A stretch of 63,914 nt of DNA from SIG565 sp964607025. Its GTDB lineage: Bacteria > Bacillota > Clostridia > Oscillospirales > Acutalibacteraceae. The stretch covers positions 1 to 63,914 of the forward strand of contig CAZSIL010000009.1 of NCBI GenBank assembly GCA_964607025.1. Reading direction: 5' to 3'. Under the pieces are notes generated by a model. That model did no database searches. It was not told where the DNA came from and was given only the letters and a program-made list of their open reading frames with translations. Below are positions 7,695 to 17,800 of the stretch, in pieces (position 1 is the stretch's first letter; every line of letters begins with the position of its first letter). The position numbers and the translations under genes are program-made.

Positions 7695-8786
7695 ATGAAA
7701 AGGGAAAAGAAAAAAACATATACAAATAACGATGTTGATATTTTTAGCAGCACCAAAGGTCGCGCAAAACACGCTAAAAACAAACCTGTTAATCGGCAAA
7801 AACGAACAGTAATTATCCTTGTTAGTGTCATTGTTATTTTGGCAATGATTTTCGGCGGTGGTTTTTGGTATCTTAACAGTTTGCTTAACAATGTTAACCG
7901 TGGTGAGAATTATACTTCAAGTGAGCTTGGTGTTAATTCGGCTCTGGATGAGCATGGCGTTGTAAATATTGCTTTGTTTGGTATTGATACAAGGACGGAG
8001 TCTTTTAAAGGACGTTCAGATGCCATAATTATCCTTACAATTGATAAGGACCATGACAAGATAAAAATGACATCCATTGCGCGTGATTCATACGTAGCGA
8101 TGGAAGGCCATGATTACGATAAGTTGACTCATGCCTATGCATACGGTAGCGCGCGCCTTGCGATGAAAACGATTAACGAAAACTATGATATGAATATAAC
8201 CGATTATATAACGGTTAATTTCTTTGGTATTGCGGAAATTATTGATTATCTCGGCGGTTTGACGGTTGACGTTGATGAGAGCGAGAAAAATGTTATGAAT
8301 ACCTATTATATACCCGAGCTTAACAAAATTGGCATTACCTGTGATTATATTACCGAAACAGGTTCACAGCACCTAACCGGCGCGCAGGCACTTGCTTATT
8401 CTCGTAACAGATATTCTGCGGGCGGAGATGCAGCACGTACCGGCAGACAAAGAGAAATACTCTCACTTATGCTTGAAAAGGTTAAAAGCATGGGCATTTC
8501 AAAATTGCCGAATCTTATGAAACTGGCGTTGAGCAAATGCGAAACTTCGCTTACTAATAATGAAATAACAAGTATGGCTACTTGGGGTTTCACAAACTCT
8601 CCTACAATCGAAAACCTAAGCATTCCCGATGAAGACTGCGGCGAAAAATCAGGCGATGATGCATTTATCGGTAAAATTTGGTATTCTATTTATGACCTTG
8701 ATATAGCTACACAAAAAATACACGATTTTATCAAAGAAGAAGGAACCTATCTACAAAATCAAGAAAACTCTTCGGCAACCAACTAA
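7695..8786 (+). CDS. LCP (LytR-CpsA-Psr) family cell-wall polymer ligase
   Basis: LCP enzymes move undecaprenyl-linked glycopolymers onto peptidoglycan outside the membrane. The 363-residue protein has a basic cytoplasmic N terminus, one membrane segment near residues 40-60 (VIILVSVIVILAMIFGGGFW), then the LCP domain. That domain carries GRSDAIIILTID, the catalytic-region MTSIARDSYV, and the C-terminal QALAYSRNRY plus RTGRQREI, with the family's arginines. The ATG at 7695 is preceded by GGAGATG; an upstream TTG is unlikely. It opens the operon of glycosyltransferases, polymerase and Stealth enzyme, which suggests it attaches that polymer to the wall. Confidence 0.93.
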   Translation: MKREKKKTYTNNDVDIFSSTKGRAKHAKNKPVNRQKRTVIILVSVIVILAMIFGGGFWYLNSLLNNVNRGENYTSSELGVNSALDEHGVVNIALFGIDTRTESFKGRSDAIIILTIDKDHDKIKMTSIARDSYVAMEGHDYDKLTHAYAYGSARLAMKTINENYDMNITDYITVNFFGIAEIIDYLGGLTVDVDESEKNVMNTYYIPELNKIGITCDYITETGSQHLTGAQALAYSRNRYSAGGDAARTGRQREILSLMLEKVKSMGISKLPNLMKLALSKCETSLTNNEITSMATWGFTNSPTIENLSIPDEDCGEKSGDDAFIGKIWYSIYDLDIATQKIHDFIKEEGTYLQNQENSSATN

Positions 8787-8807
8787 TTTTATCCTGGCGG
8801 TGATATT

Positions 8808-9821
8808 TTGAAAGCAAAAATTAGTGTTATAATACCGGTTTATAATACGCCGGAGTTATATTTAAAACCATCGATTGAGTCTGTTTTAAATCAAAATACT
8901 GACTTGGTGGAAGTGATAATTGTAGATGATGGTACGACGGACATTAAAACGTTAGAAGTGCTGGAATATTTTACCAACGAGAAAAATGTTATGGTTTATC
9001 ATATCGAAAACAAGGGCGTTTCTAATGCCCGAAACTTCGGTATTAATAAAGCCAAAGGCGATTATATTGTATTTGTTGACGCGGATGATATTTTGCTGGA
9101 TAATGCCGCAGAGAAAATATTGGCTAATCATAACAATGCAGATATAGTTTGTTTTGATTATGTTAAAAATTATACAACTCGCAAACAAAACTTTATTTAT
9201 AGCGATGAGTCGGAGTTGTTTAGAGAAGAACAGTGCAGCAAAATTTTGTCAGATGCTCTCTCGGTTGAAAAAGGGCTTGCTCTTTGCTGGGGTAAAGCAT
9301 TTAAAAAAGAATTTTTGAAGCAAAATGATTTGTATTTTGATACCGAACTTGTTTTAGCAGAGGATGCAGATTTTGCAATCAGATGCTACTCAAAGGCAAA
9401 AACGATATACTATTATAAACAAATAATGTATAGTTATACTGTGTCGGAAGATTCCACAGCCAGGAGATTTAACATGCAGATGCCCGAACAATATGCAAAA
9501 AGCATACGTCGTGTTATATCTACAGTGAAAAAAATCGGAAGTCAGGAACTAATGGTAAGAGCATATAACTTTGCATTATATCATCTTTTATTTATAGTTG
9601 TTAATAATGTTTTTCATCCTAAAAACAAAATCGGGATTTCCGCGCAATTCAAACGCCTTAGAGAAATTTGCTCTTTTGATTGTTTCAATGTGGCTTTAAA
9701 ACATATTGAGTATTCCTTTTTTTCAAAAACACGTGCTATAACATTGTTTTTGATTAAAAATGGTTTGTATTTGTTTGTTTATCTAATTGCCAAATTTCGT
9801 CAGGCAACTAGGAAGGATTAG
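8808..9821 (+). CDS. Glycosyltransferase family 2 (GT-A fold)
   Basis: Adds a sugar from a nucleotide-sugar donor to a lipid-linked acceptor at the inner membrane face. N-terminal GT2 signatures are SVIIPVYNT, EVIIVDDGTTD and the DxD-type VFVDADD near residue 88; a C-terminal amphipathic/hydrophobic tail (ITLFLIKNGLYLFVYLIA) may tether it to the membrane. It starts at TTG with GGCGGTGA upstream, 21 bp after the LCP gene. Sugar donor and linkage cannot be deduced. Confidence 0.9.
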   Translation: MKAKISVIIPVYNTPELYLKPSIESVLNQNTDLVEVIIVDDGTTDIKTLEVLEYFTNEKNVMVYHIENKGVSNARNFGINKAKGDYIVFVDADDILLDNAAEKILANHNNADIVCFDYVKNYTTRKQNFIYSDESELFREEQCSKILSDALSVEKGLALCWGKAFKKEFLKQNDLYFDTELVLAEDADFAIRCYSKAKTIYYYKQIMYSYTVSEDSTARRFNMQMPEQYAKSIRRVISTVKKIGSQELMVRAYNFALYHLLFIVVNNVFHPKNKIGISAQFKRLREICSFDCFNVALKHIEYSFFSKTRAITLFLIKNGLYLFVYLIAKFRQATRKD

Positions 9822-9823
9822 AT

Positions 9824-10900
9824 ATGGAAAAGATTTTGGTTTACGGCATGACTGATACCGCAGGCGGTATGGAATCATATGTGATGACAATGTACCGTAA
9901 TATCCCAAAAGACAAAATACAATTTGATTTTGTTACTGATTGGGATAAAATGGCGTATGCCGATGAAGTGTTGGCGGGCGGCTCTGTGATACACCATATT
10001 CCGAAAAAAAGTGAGAGCATTTTGGGGCAAATAGCGGCTTTTTCGAAAATTTTAAAAAATCACAAAGAGTATAAAAAAGTTTATTTTAACATTATGAATG
10101 CGGGTGGCTTTATAAATATGATAGCCCCGATACTTTTTGGTAGAAAAATCATTGTACATTCACATAATAGTTTCGATGAGAAGGTGCGTTTGCATAAAAC
10201 CTTCAAAGGTATTTTGAATCGGTTTGCCGATGTAAAACTGGCGTGTTCATTAGGTGCCGCCGAGCATATGTTTACGGGAAAAACGTTAAAAAATGGCGAG
10301 TTTACAGTTATAAGAAACGCAATTAATACCGAAAAATTTGTTTTCGATAGCAAAAAAAGAGAACAAAAAAGGCGAGAACTCGGTATTAGTGATAAATTCA
10401 CCGTTTTACATGTAGGCCGTATCGTTAACCAGAAAAATCCTATCTATTTGATTGATATATTCTCTGAACTGTTAAAAATTAAGCCCGATTCGATTTTGCT
10501 TTATGCTGGTGTGGGTGAGATGGAAGAAGAAGTTAAAGCCCATGCCGAGCATTTGGGCATTACATCTTCGGTGCGGTTTTTAGGGGCGTACAGCGATATA
10601 GCTGCTCTTATGCAGGCGGCTGATGTTTTCCTTTTGCCATCAAAATATGAAGGACTTGCCATAGTTGCTATTGAAGCGCAAACAGCGGATTTAAAATGCT
10701 TTTTCTCGGATAGATTCCCGATAAACGAAATAACTTTGACTAATAATATTACGTTTTTGAACATCGAAGATTCAGCGGCTGTTTGGGCTGAGAAGATTGC
10801 AGAAACAGAACTTACCCCGCGCCGTGACAGAACCGAAGATATCACAAGAAATGGGTATAATATAAAAAGCGAGATTGAGAAATTACTGTCGGTAATTTAA
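9824..10900 (+). CDS. Glycosyltransferase family 4 (GT-B fold)
   Basis: A 358-residue retaining glycosyltransferase of the GT4 type. The N-terminal acceptor domain has GGMESYVMTMYRN; the C-terminal domain begins with FTVLHVGRIVNQKNP and contains the donor-binding EGLAIVAIEAQ (the E-x7-E pattern) around residues 285-295. It begins 2 bp after the preceding gene, so translation is probably coupled. It belongs to the polysaccharide operon; the sugar added is unknown. Confidence 0.9.
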   Translation: MEKILVYGMTDTAGGMESYVMTMYRNIPKDKIQFDFVTDWDKMAYADEVLAGGSVIHHIPKKSESILGQIAAFSKILKNHKEYKKVYFNIMNAGGFINMIAPILFGRKIIVHSHNSFDEKVRLHKTFKGILNRFADVKLACSLGAAEHMFTGKTLKNGEFTVIRNAINTEKFVFDSKKREQKRRELGISDKFTVLHVGRIVNQKNPIYLIDIFSELLKIKPDSILLYAGVGEMEEEVKAHAEHLGITSSVRFLGAYSDIAALMQAADVFLLPSKYEGLAIVAIEAQTADLKCFFSDRFPINEITLTNNITFLNIEDSAAVWAEKIAETELTPRRDRTEDITRNGYNIKSEIEKLLSVI

Positions 10901-10917
10901 GTAATTGGAGGATAAAG

Positions 10918-12312
10918 ATGTCTAAACTTAAGATATCCGCAAAATATGAGGATGTATTAGAGAAAATATTTATATATGCTTTTATGTTATATGCCGCTTT
11001 GGGCTCAAACGTTTTAACATACGGTAAATTTATAATTTCCATAGTTATGTGGCCTACCTTTATGTTGGGCTTGTTTATTATTCTTTATCGAGTAATAAAT
11101 TATAAAGAATATATAAAAATGCCGGCGATTTTTTGTCTTATAGCGTTGCTCGTTAGTATCGGTGTTTCGGTTCTTTTAAATATAGGACCATCTTTTAAAC
11201 AAAATGTAGTTATTTGTCTTCACTGGGCATATTGTTTTTTGATTCTTTATTTGATGAATCAGAATAAGTCAGCAGAAGAAGTGCGCAAAAATATTGAACT
11301 TATGATGAAGGTTTTTGTGTTGTATACAATAGTGAGTATTATATGCGGTATTCTGTTTATGGCGCTTGGTATTAACGGAAAGGTGATTACAAAAGACACG
11401 GGATACGAATATTTTTACGGCTTTAAAATCGGACGTTTATTCGGTGTGTTTATAAGCGCTAATAACGGCGCTATGACCTCATCCGCCACGATTGCTATAC
11501 TTATATACTATATTTGCAAACATCAAAAGGTTTTGTGGCGTGTACTTTCAGGTGTTGCTATTGCTCTTTGTATCTTTTATATTGCACTTTCCGATTCAAG
11601 AACGGGTGCGGTATGCACAGGCGTTTCGGTGGCGGTATTTACGAGCGTTATATATCTTTATAAATGCCGTGATGCCAAAGCTATTAAAAGGATTTTTGTT
11701 GTTATACTTGCATTAGTTGTGGGAATTATAGGGTTTATGGCTCCGCGAATTACGAAGAACTGTTATAACAAAATTATAACCTCAAATAAAACCAGTACTA
11801 TTGAAAAAAGCCCCCTTGAAGTTGATAGGGGATACGATTTAACTGATGACGTGAGTAACCGTCGTTTTGACCTTTGGAATGGCGCGGTAGAGCTATATCT
11901 CGATTCACCCAAAACAATACTAATTGGTACGTCGTTTAAAGAGTTCACCGATTATGCAAAAGAAAACCAACCCGATAACTATATTGTCAATAACGATTAC
12001 ACCAAATTCAATACATTGGATAACGAGATATTCAATATAATGGTGGCTCAAGGTGCTCTTGGATTAATTCCGTTTGCCGCACTTATAATTACAGCGCTCG
12101 GCGTTATATTTAAGAATTTTTACAAGGTAAAAAAAGAGCACGAATTACTTGTTGCAGTATTATTGTCTGGTGTTATAACTCTCACCGCAGCGGCAATGTT
12201 TGGCAGTGTTATGTTTTATCATATGTCACCAAACACCATCTTCTTCTGGGTAATACTCGGCGGATTGTTGTATGTTATGAAGTGTGACGCAAAGGAGAAA
12301 ATCGATGCATAA
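10918..12312 (+). CDS. Wzy-like polysaccharide polymerase / O-antigen ligase family membrane protein
   Basis: A 464-residue polytopic membrane protein with about ten to twelve hydrophobic segments and one large extracytoplasmic loop (roughly residues 280-375, starting after APRITKNCYNK). This layout and the conserved ALSDSRTGAV segment in a central helix resemble Wzy/O-antigen ligase proteins that polymerise lipid-linked repeat units outside the membrane. Sequence conservation in this family is low, so the call rests on topology, that motif and the neighbours. Its last codons overlap the Stealth gene by 8 bp. Confidence 0.8.
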   Translation: MSKLKISAKYEDVLEKIFIYAFMLYAALGSNVLTYGKFIISIVMWPTFMLGLFIILYRVINYKEYIKMPAIFCLIALLVSIGVSVLLNIGPSFKQNVVICLHWAYCFLILYLMNQNKSAEEVRKNIELMMKVFVLYTIVSIICGILFMALGINGKVITKDTGYEYFYGFKIGRLFGVFISANNGAMTSSATIAILIYYICKHQKVLWRVLSGVAIALCIFYIALSDSRTGAVCTGVSVAVFTSVIYLYKCRDAKAIKRIFVVILALVVGIIGFMAPRITKNCYNKIITSNKTSTIEKSPLEVDRGYDLTDDVSNRRFDLWNGAVELYLDSPKTILIGTSFKEFTDYAKENQPDNYIVNNDYTKFNTLDNEIFNIMVAQGALGLIPFAALIITALGVIFKNFYKVKKEHELLVAVLLSGVITLTAAAMFGSVMFYHMSPNTIFFWVILGGLLYVMKCDAKEKIDA

Positions 12313-13294
12313 TGCAGTGGATATTGTAATTACTTGGGTTGATGGATCTGACCCGGAGTGGCTTGCCGACAAGGCGAAATACTCACCGCAAAAAAATAAC
12401 GATGATAGAGTAAACCGCTATCGTGATTGGGGGTTTTTGCCCTATCTCTTTAGAGGCATAGAACAATATGCGCCGTGGGTGCGAAAAGTACATTTCGTAA
12501 CTTGGGGACATATCCCTACTTGGCTTAATACCGAAAATCCAAAACTTAATATCGTTAAACACAGTGATTATATACCGAAAAAATATCTTCCTGTATTCAG
12601 TGCAAATCCGATAGAATTAAATTTCCATCGCATTGAACAGCTTTCAGAACAATTCGTTTATTTTAATGATGATACGCTGCTTATAAACCTTACGGATGTT
12701 GAGGCGTTTTTCAAAAACGGACTTCCTGTTGATACGGTATGCGAGATACCGCTGAGATTTAATCCCGGCGGAATTGACCATATTATAGGCAATGATATGA
12801 TGCTTATAAATAAAAACTTCAATAAGCGGGAGGTTGTGAAGAGGAACTTTAACAAATGGTTTTCGCTGCGTTCCCCCAAAGCAGCCCTTAAAAATTTGTA
12901 TATGATGGCAGCCAACGGATTTTCACAGTTTGATAACCCGCATTTGCCTGTTCCGCTTCTAAAAAGCACAATAGAAACCTTGTGGGAAAATGAAAAAGCT
13001 ATGCTTGATGATACCTGTACTCATCGCTTTAGAAGTAATGATGATGTAAACCAGTGGCTTATCCGTTATTGGCAGTTTGTAACTGGTAGGTTTTTTCAAG
13101 CGAAGGGACCGCAAGGTAAATTCTTTTCGATTGGTAGGGACGATAGGGAAATAGAAGGCGCATTGGTAGGCGAAAAATATAAAATGGTGTGCTTGAGTGA
13201 TGACAACCCCGATATTGATTTTGAAGCCGAACAAAAATTTATTTTGAATTTGCTCCATAAAAAATTCCCGCAAAAATCAAGCTTTGAGAAATAG
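12305..13294 (+). CDS. Stealth-family sugar-1-phosphate transferase
   Basis: Stealth proteins transfer hexose-1-phosphate from a nucleotide sugar, producing phosphodiester-linked capsule polymers; the family includes the human GlcNAc-1-phosphotransferase. Conserved region 1 is at the N terminus (DIVITWVDGSDPEW). Region 2 follows (RYRDWGFLPYLFRGIE, FVTWGHIPTWL, then FVYFNDD), and regions 3/4 are represented by the PHLPVPLLKSTIETLWE area and the C-terminal FRSNDDVNQWL. Length 329. The ATG at 12305 has AAAGGAG eight bases before it and overlaps the polymerase gene. Its presence predicts a polymer with sugar-phosphate linkages. Confidence 0.92.
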   Translation: MHNAVDIVITWVDGSDPEWLADKAKYSPQKNNDDRVNRYRDWGFLPYLFRGIEQYAPWVRKVHFVTWGHIPTWLNTENPKLNIVKHSDYIPKKYLPVFSANPIELNFHRIEQLSEQFVYFNDDTLLINLTDVEAFFKNGLPVDTVCEIPLRFNPGGIDHIIGNDMMLINKNFNKREVVKRNFNKWFSLRSPKAALKNLYMMAANGFSQFDNPHLPVPLLKSTIETLWENEKAMLDDTCTHRFRSNDDVNQWLIRYWQFVTGRFFQAKGPQGKFFSIGRDDREIEGALVGEKYKMVCLSDDNPDIDFEAEQKFILNLLHKKFPQKSSFEK

Positions 13295-13296
13295 TT

Positions 13297-13327
13297 AAAG
13301 GACCAAACGAGAGTTTGGTCCTTTTTT
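13297..13327 (+). terminator. Terminator after the Stealth gene
   Basis: A perfect 12-bp stem (AAAGGACCAAAC with GTTTGGTCCTTT) around GAGA, followed by TTTT, directly after the stop codon. Confidence 0.9.
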
Positions 13328-13333
13328 GCGTAC

Positions 13334-13362
13334 TTGAAACTTAGTATAAAAAGGAGTATAAT
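13334..13362 (+). promoter_or_regulatory. Promoter for the flippase gene
   Basis: TTGAAA and TATAAT with a 17-bp spacer lie immediately after the terminator at 13297, so the flippase (and perhaps uvrA) has its own start of transcription. Confidence 0.7.
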
Positions 13363-13420
13363 AATATTTGTGTTTTGGCACAAACCTTAAAAAAGGATTT
13401 CCGTTTTAGGATGCAGATTT

Positions 13421-14869
13421 ATGAAAAGCAAACTTTTAAGTAATTATCTATATAATCTTTGCTATCAAGTATTGATTTTAATAACGCCGATAATTACCAT
13501 GCCTTATGTATCTCGGGTGCTGGGGGATGAAAATATCGGTCTATATAACTTTTTTAATTCGATGGTATCGTATTTTGTTCTTTTTGGTTGCGTCGGACTT
13601 AATCTCTATGGTCAGCGAGAAATTGCTGTTTGTAAAAATAAACCCAAGCGCCGTACCCGAGTTTTCTTAGAACTGTATATCATACGTATTATTACCTTAA
13701 CTTTAAGTATGGTAACGTACTATTTTTTGATTGTCAAAAATAGTACAAGCTATTCACTTTACTATTCGATTTTTCTTATCGAACTATTTTCATCTCTTTT
13801 TGATATAAGCTGGTTTTATCAGGGAATGGAAGAGTTTAAAGTACAGGCGTTGCGCAATCTTATAGTTAAAGTGCTTGCCACGGTTTTGATTTTTACCTGC
13901 GTGAAGACAGAGAAAGATTTAGGTATCTATATTGCTTGTACGGCGGGTGCCAACTTTATTGGTAGTTTATCATTGTGGTTGCATTTGCCGAGATATCTCA
14001 AGGGCACTTATGTTACTTTTTTCGGCATAACCAAGCATATAGCTCCCGTTTTGTTTATGTTTGTTCCGCAAATTGCAACGTCTCTCTATTCGCACATAGA
14101 TAAAACTATGATAAGAATTTTCTCGGACTATTTTCAGGTCGGTTATTACAGTCAGGCGGAAAAAATAGTCAAAATTATATTATCGGTGGTAACGTCGCTC
14201 GGCGCGGTAATGCTTTCGCGTATTGCCGATAAATATGCAAAGGGCGATTTTGAAAGTATAAAATTTTATATACAAAAATCTTTTAAGTTTTTGCTGACAA
14301 TAGCATACCCTGCGGCATTTGGTCTTATGGCGATCGCCACAAAAACAATACCTTGGTTTTTGGGGGACGATTTTAAACCGTCTGCTTACTGTACCGTTTT
14401 GATAGCGCCGATTATAATATTTATCGGTATAAGCAATATTTTAGGCACACAGTATCTTTTGCCCACAAGGAGAATAAAGGAATATACTGTGTCGGTATCG
14501 TGCGGCCTCGTTGTGAACGTATTTATGAATACGATTCTTATTTCGAGTTGGGGGTGTTTTGGCGCTGCAATAGCTACCTGTGTTGGCGAAATAGTGGTTA
14601 TGTTGGTACAATTCTTTTTTGTAAGAAATGATTTCAAAATATCGATACTGCTTACCGGCACAAAAAATTTTGTTGCTGCGCTTATAATGGCGGTAACGGT
14701 TTACATTCTGTTAAGACCCATGCCGGCTGAAATAGGAACTTCACTTTTTGGTGTGGGGATTGGAGCTATAATCTATATAATATTATTGCTAATTTTAAAA
14801 GAAAGATTTATGTTTGATTTAGTTAAGAACCTTTTTGGGCGTAAAAACACAAAGAATGCGGCAAAATAA
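13421..14869 (+). CDS. Wzx-type polysaccharide flippase (MOP superfamily)
   Basis: Moves undecaprenyl-linked oligosaccharide units across the membrane before polymerisation. The 482-residue protein has about 12-14 hydrophobic helices throughout and the typical start LSNYLYNLCYQVLILITPIITMPY, followed by SRVLGDENIGLYNF and a DISWFYQGMEEF segment, all characteristic of Wzx/RfbX proteins. It sits next to the Stealth/Wzy genes but behind its own promoter. Its stop codon is 30 bp from uvrA with no terminator, so some readthrough into uvrA is likely. Confidence 0.92.
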   Translation: MKSKLLSNYLYNLCYQVLILITPIITMPYVSRVLGDENIGLYNFFNSMVSYFVLFGCVGLNLYGQREIAVCKNKPKRRTRVFLELYIIRIITLTLSMVTYYFLIVKNSTSYSLYYSIFLIELFSSLFDISWFYQGMEEFKVQALRNLIVKVLATVLIFTCVKTEKDLGIYIACTAGANFIGSLSLWLHLPRYLKGTYVTFFGITKHIAPVLFMFVPQIATSLYSHIDKTMIRIFSDYFQVGYYSQAEKIVKIILSVVTSLGAVMLSRIADKYAKGDFESIKFYIQKSFKFLLTIAYPAAFGLMAIATKTIPWFLGDDFKPSAYCTVLIAPIIIFIGISNILGTQYLLPTRRIKEYTVSVSCGLVVNVFMNTILISSWGCFGAAIATCVGEIVVMLVQFFFVRNDFKISILLTGTKNFVAALIMAVTVYILLRPMPAEIGTSLFGVGIGAIIYIILLLILKERFMFDLVKNLFGRKNTKNAAK

Positions 14870-14898
14870 TATAAATACGATTTTTTTGAGGGATTCTA

Positions 14899-17736
14899 AT
14901 GGCGAACGATAGAATAGTTATAAAGGGTGCTAGAGCCAACAATTTGCAAAATATAAACCTTGAAATTCCAAGGGATAAACTTGTAGTATTTACAGGACTT
15001 TCAGGTTCGGGCAAATCTTCATTGGCTTTCGATACGATTTATGCTGAGGGACAACGCAGATATGTTGAGTCCCTGTCTTCGTATGCCCGTATGTTTTTAG
15101 GCCAAATGGAAAAGCCAGATGTTGATAGCATTGAAGGACTTTCTCCTGCTATTTCAATAGACCAAAAAACAACTTCAAAAAATCCGCGTTCTACCGTTGG
15201 TACAATAACCGAGATTTACGATTATCTTCGTCTTTTGTATGCAAGAGTCGGTACTCCGCATTGTCCTGTTTGTAATAAGGAAATTAAACAGCAAACAACC
15301 GACCAGATAGTTGATAGTGTTATGAAACTAACTGACGGCACCAAAATTCAGATTATGGCGCCGATAGTACGTGGCAGAAAAGGTGAATACGTTAAGGAAC
15401 TTGAGTCGGCTAAAAAATCAGGTTTCGTTCGCGTTCGTATCGACGGCAATATGTACGAACTATCAGAAGAAATAAAGCTTGAAAAAAATAAAAAGCATTA
15501 TATTGATATTATTATCGACCGTTTGGTTGTGAAAGACGGTATAAAGAGTCGCCTCAGCGACAGCATTGAAACCGCCGCAAAATTAACCGACGGTATTATA
15601 ACGGTCGACGTTATCGGTGGGGAGGAACTGCGTTTTTCACAAAATTATGCGTGTGATGAGCATAATGTCAGTTTGCCCGAAATCACCCCCACGTTGTTTT
15701 CCTTTAATAGTCCTGCGGGTGCCTGTCCTAAATGTACGGGTATCGGCAAGTTTATGAAAATTGACGTGCGGCTTATTATTAATGATGAAAACAAATCCCT
15801 TGTTGACGGTGCTATCAGGGCATCCGGTTGGGGTGTAAACTCCTGGTTCTATCCAAACCAGGGAACTATTGCCACTATGTACTATAACGGTCTTGCCGAG
15901 CATTATGGTTTTGATATTAATACTCCGTTTAAAGATTTATCCGATGAAGCCAAAAATGCGGTACTTTACGGCACGGGGGACGCCCAAATTAAACTGCGTC
16001 GCGCTGACCATTGGGGCAAGAGCGAATATTATGCTGCGTTTGAAGGCGTTGTGAATAACTTGGAACGTAGATATCGCGATTCAAAAAGCGATATGGCGCG
16101 CCGAGAAATTGAGGGCTGCATGAACGAGTGTGACTGTCCTGATTGCCGCGGTACACGCTTGAAACCCGAGGCGCTGGCGGTAACCGTAAACGGCAAAAAT
16201 ATTGATGAGTGTTGTCGCTTGTCGGTTGTGGCAATGATAGAATTTATGTCTTCTGTAAAATTTAGCGATTTTAAGGCAAAAATTGCCGAGCCGATAATTA
16301 AAGAAATCAATGAACGCCTTAATTTTTTAAAGAGTGTGGGGCTTGAATATTTAACCCTTTCTCGAGAGTCGGGCACTCTTTCAGGAGGGGAAAGTCAGCG
16401 TATACGTCTGGCAACTCAAATCGGCTCTTCACTTATGGGAGTGCTTTATATTCTTGATGAGCCAAGTATAGGGCTTCACCAACGTGATAATGAAAAGCTT
16501 ATTGCAACGCTCAAAAAATTGCGTGACCTTGGTAATACGCTCATTGTTGTTGAGCACGATGAGGATACCATACGCTCGGCGGATTACGTTGTGGATATAG
16601 GTCCCGGGGCTGGTATACACGGCGGTAAGGTTGTGTTCTCGGGCACGGTAGACCAACTTAAAAACTGCGAAAAATCACTTACAGCCGATTATCTTTCAGG
16701 TAGGCGAAAAATACCTGTGCCGAGTAAAAGGCGAAAAGGAAACGGAAATTTCTTAACCGTTACGGGAGCCGCGGAAAACAACCTAAAAAACATCAACGTA
16801 AAAATTCCGCTTGGAACGTTTACAGGGGTTACGGGTGTTTCGGGTTCGGGCAAATCTTCGCTTGTAAATGAGATTATACAGAAGTATTTATCGCACGAAC
16901 TAAATGGCGCTAAAACCTTCCCAGGTAAATTCAAAACGATTTCGGGGCAGGAAAATCTGGATAAGATTATCAATATCGACCAATCCCCCATAGGTCGCAC
17001 ACCGCGTTCGAATCCCGCAACCTATACAGGTGTATTCGGGGATATAAGGGAACTGTTTGCCGAAACGCGTGACGCCAAGGCGCACGGATATACGTCAGGT
17101 AGGTTTTCGTTTAACGTAAAGGGCGGCAGATGTGAAGCGTGTGAAGGCGACGGTATTATAAAGATAGAAATGCACTTTTTACCCGATATTTATGTGCCGT
17201 GTGAAGTTTGTGAAGGACGGCGTTATAACCGCGAAACGCTCAGTATTAAATATAAGGAGAAGAGCATTTACGACGTGTTGGAAATGACGGTAGAAGAAGG
17301 ACTTAATTTCTTTTCCGCCGTTCCCAAAATCAAACGCAAACTTCAAACCCTTTACGATGTAGGTCTTGGATATATAAAAATAGGACAACCCGCAACAACA
17401 CTGTCGGGCGGTGAAGCGCAGCGTGTTAAACTCGCAACCGAACTCTCAAAGCGCAGTACCGGTAAAACTATATATATTCTTGACGAGCCGACAACGGGAC
17501 TGCACTCGTATGATGTGCATATGCTGATTGATGTGTTGCAGCGCCTTGTGGACGGCGGAAATACAGTAGTTGTTATTGAGCATAATCTCGACGTTATTAA
17601 AACCGCCGATTATCTAATTGATTTAGGTCCAGAAGGCGGCGACGGCGGCGGCACACTTGTTGTCAGCGGTACACCCGAACAGGTGGCAAAGTGCGAAAAG
17701 TCATATACAGGTCAGTTTTTAAAGAAAATGTTGTAA
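14899..17736 (+). CDS. uvrA: Excinuclease ABC subunit A
   Basis: DNA damage-recognition ATPase of nucleotide excision repair, working with UvrB and UvrC (neither in this window). At 945 residues it is full length. Seen: a first Walker A GLSGSGKSS near residue 35, a CPVC zinc hook, the signature LSGGESQRIRLA with the Walker B LDEPSIGLH, a second Walker A GVSGSGKSS, the zinc finger CEACEGDG..CEVCEGRRY, and a second signature LSGGEAQRVKLA with LDEPTTGLH. GAGGGA precedes the ATG. It reads in the same direction as the flippase but is functionally unrelated. Confidence 0.99.
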   Translation: MANDRIVIKGARANNLQNINLEIPRDKLVVFTGLSGSGKSSLAFDTIYAEGQRRYVESLSSYARMFLGQMEKPDVDSIEGLSPAISIDQKTTSKNPRSTVGTITEIYDYLRLLYARVGTPHCPVCNKEIKQQTTDQIVDSVMKLTDGTKIQIMAPIVRGRKGEYVKELESAKKSGFVRVRIDGNMYELSEEIKLEKNKKHYIDIIIDRLVVKDGIKSRLSDSIETAAKLTDGIITVDVIGGEELRFSQNYACDEHNVSLPEITPTLFSFNSPAGACPKCTGIGKFMKIDVRLIINDENKSLVDGAIRASGWGVNSWFYPNQGTIATMYYNGLAEHYGFDINTPFKDLSDEAKNAVLYGTGDAQIKLRRADHWGKSEYYAAFEGVVNNLERRYRDSKSDMARREIEGCMNECDCPDCRGTRLKPEALAVTVNGKNIDECCRLSVVAMIEFMSSVKFSDFKAKIAEPIIKEINERLNFLKSVGLEYLTLSRESGTLSGGESQRIRLATQIGSSLMGVLYILDEPSIGLHQRDNEKLIATLKKLRDLGNTLIVVEHDEDTIRSADYVVDIGPGAGIHGGKVVFSGTVDQLKNCEKSLTADYLSGRRKIPVPSKRRKGNGNFLTVTGAAENNLKNINVKIPLGTFTGVTGVSGSGKSSLVNEIIQKYLSHELNGAKTFPGKFKTISGQENLDKIINIDQSPIGRTPRSNPATYTGVFGDIRELFAETRDAKAHGYTSGRFSFNVKGGRCEACEGDGIIKIEMHFLPDIYVPCEVCEGRRYNRETLSIKYKEKSIYDVLEMTVEEGLNFFSAVPKIKRKLQTLYDVGLGYIKIGQPATTLSGGEAQRVKLATELSKRSTGKTIYILDEPTTGLHSYDVHMLIDVLQRLVDGGNTVVVIEHNLDVIKTADYLIDLGPEGGDGGGTLVVSGTPEQVAKCEKSYTGQFLKKML

Positions 17737-17800
17737 TATTTACACATTATTCACTAATATAAGTCGATTTAGTGCTAATATACAAATAAGGAGGGGTAAA

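Noticed and set aside
8808..10900. Polysaccharide locus as a recently transferred island
   Set aside because: No recombinase, repeats or composition break is visible around it; slightly higher AT content is common in glycan loci.
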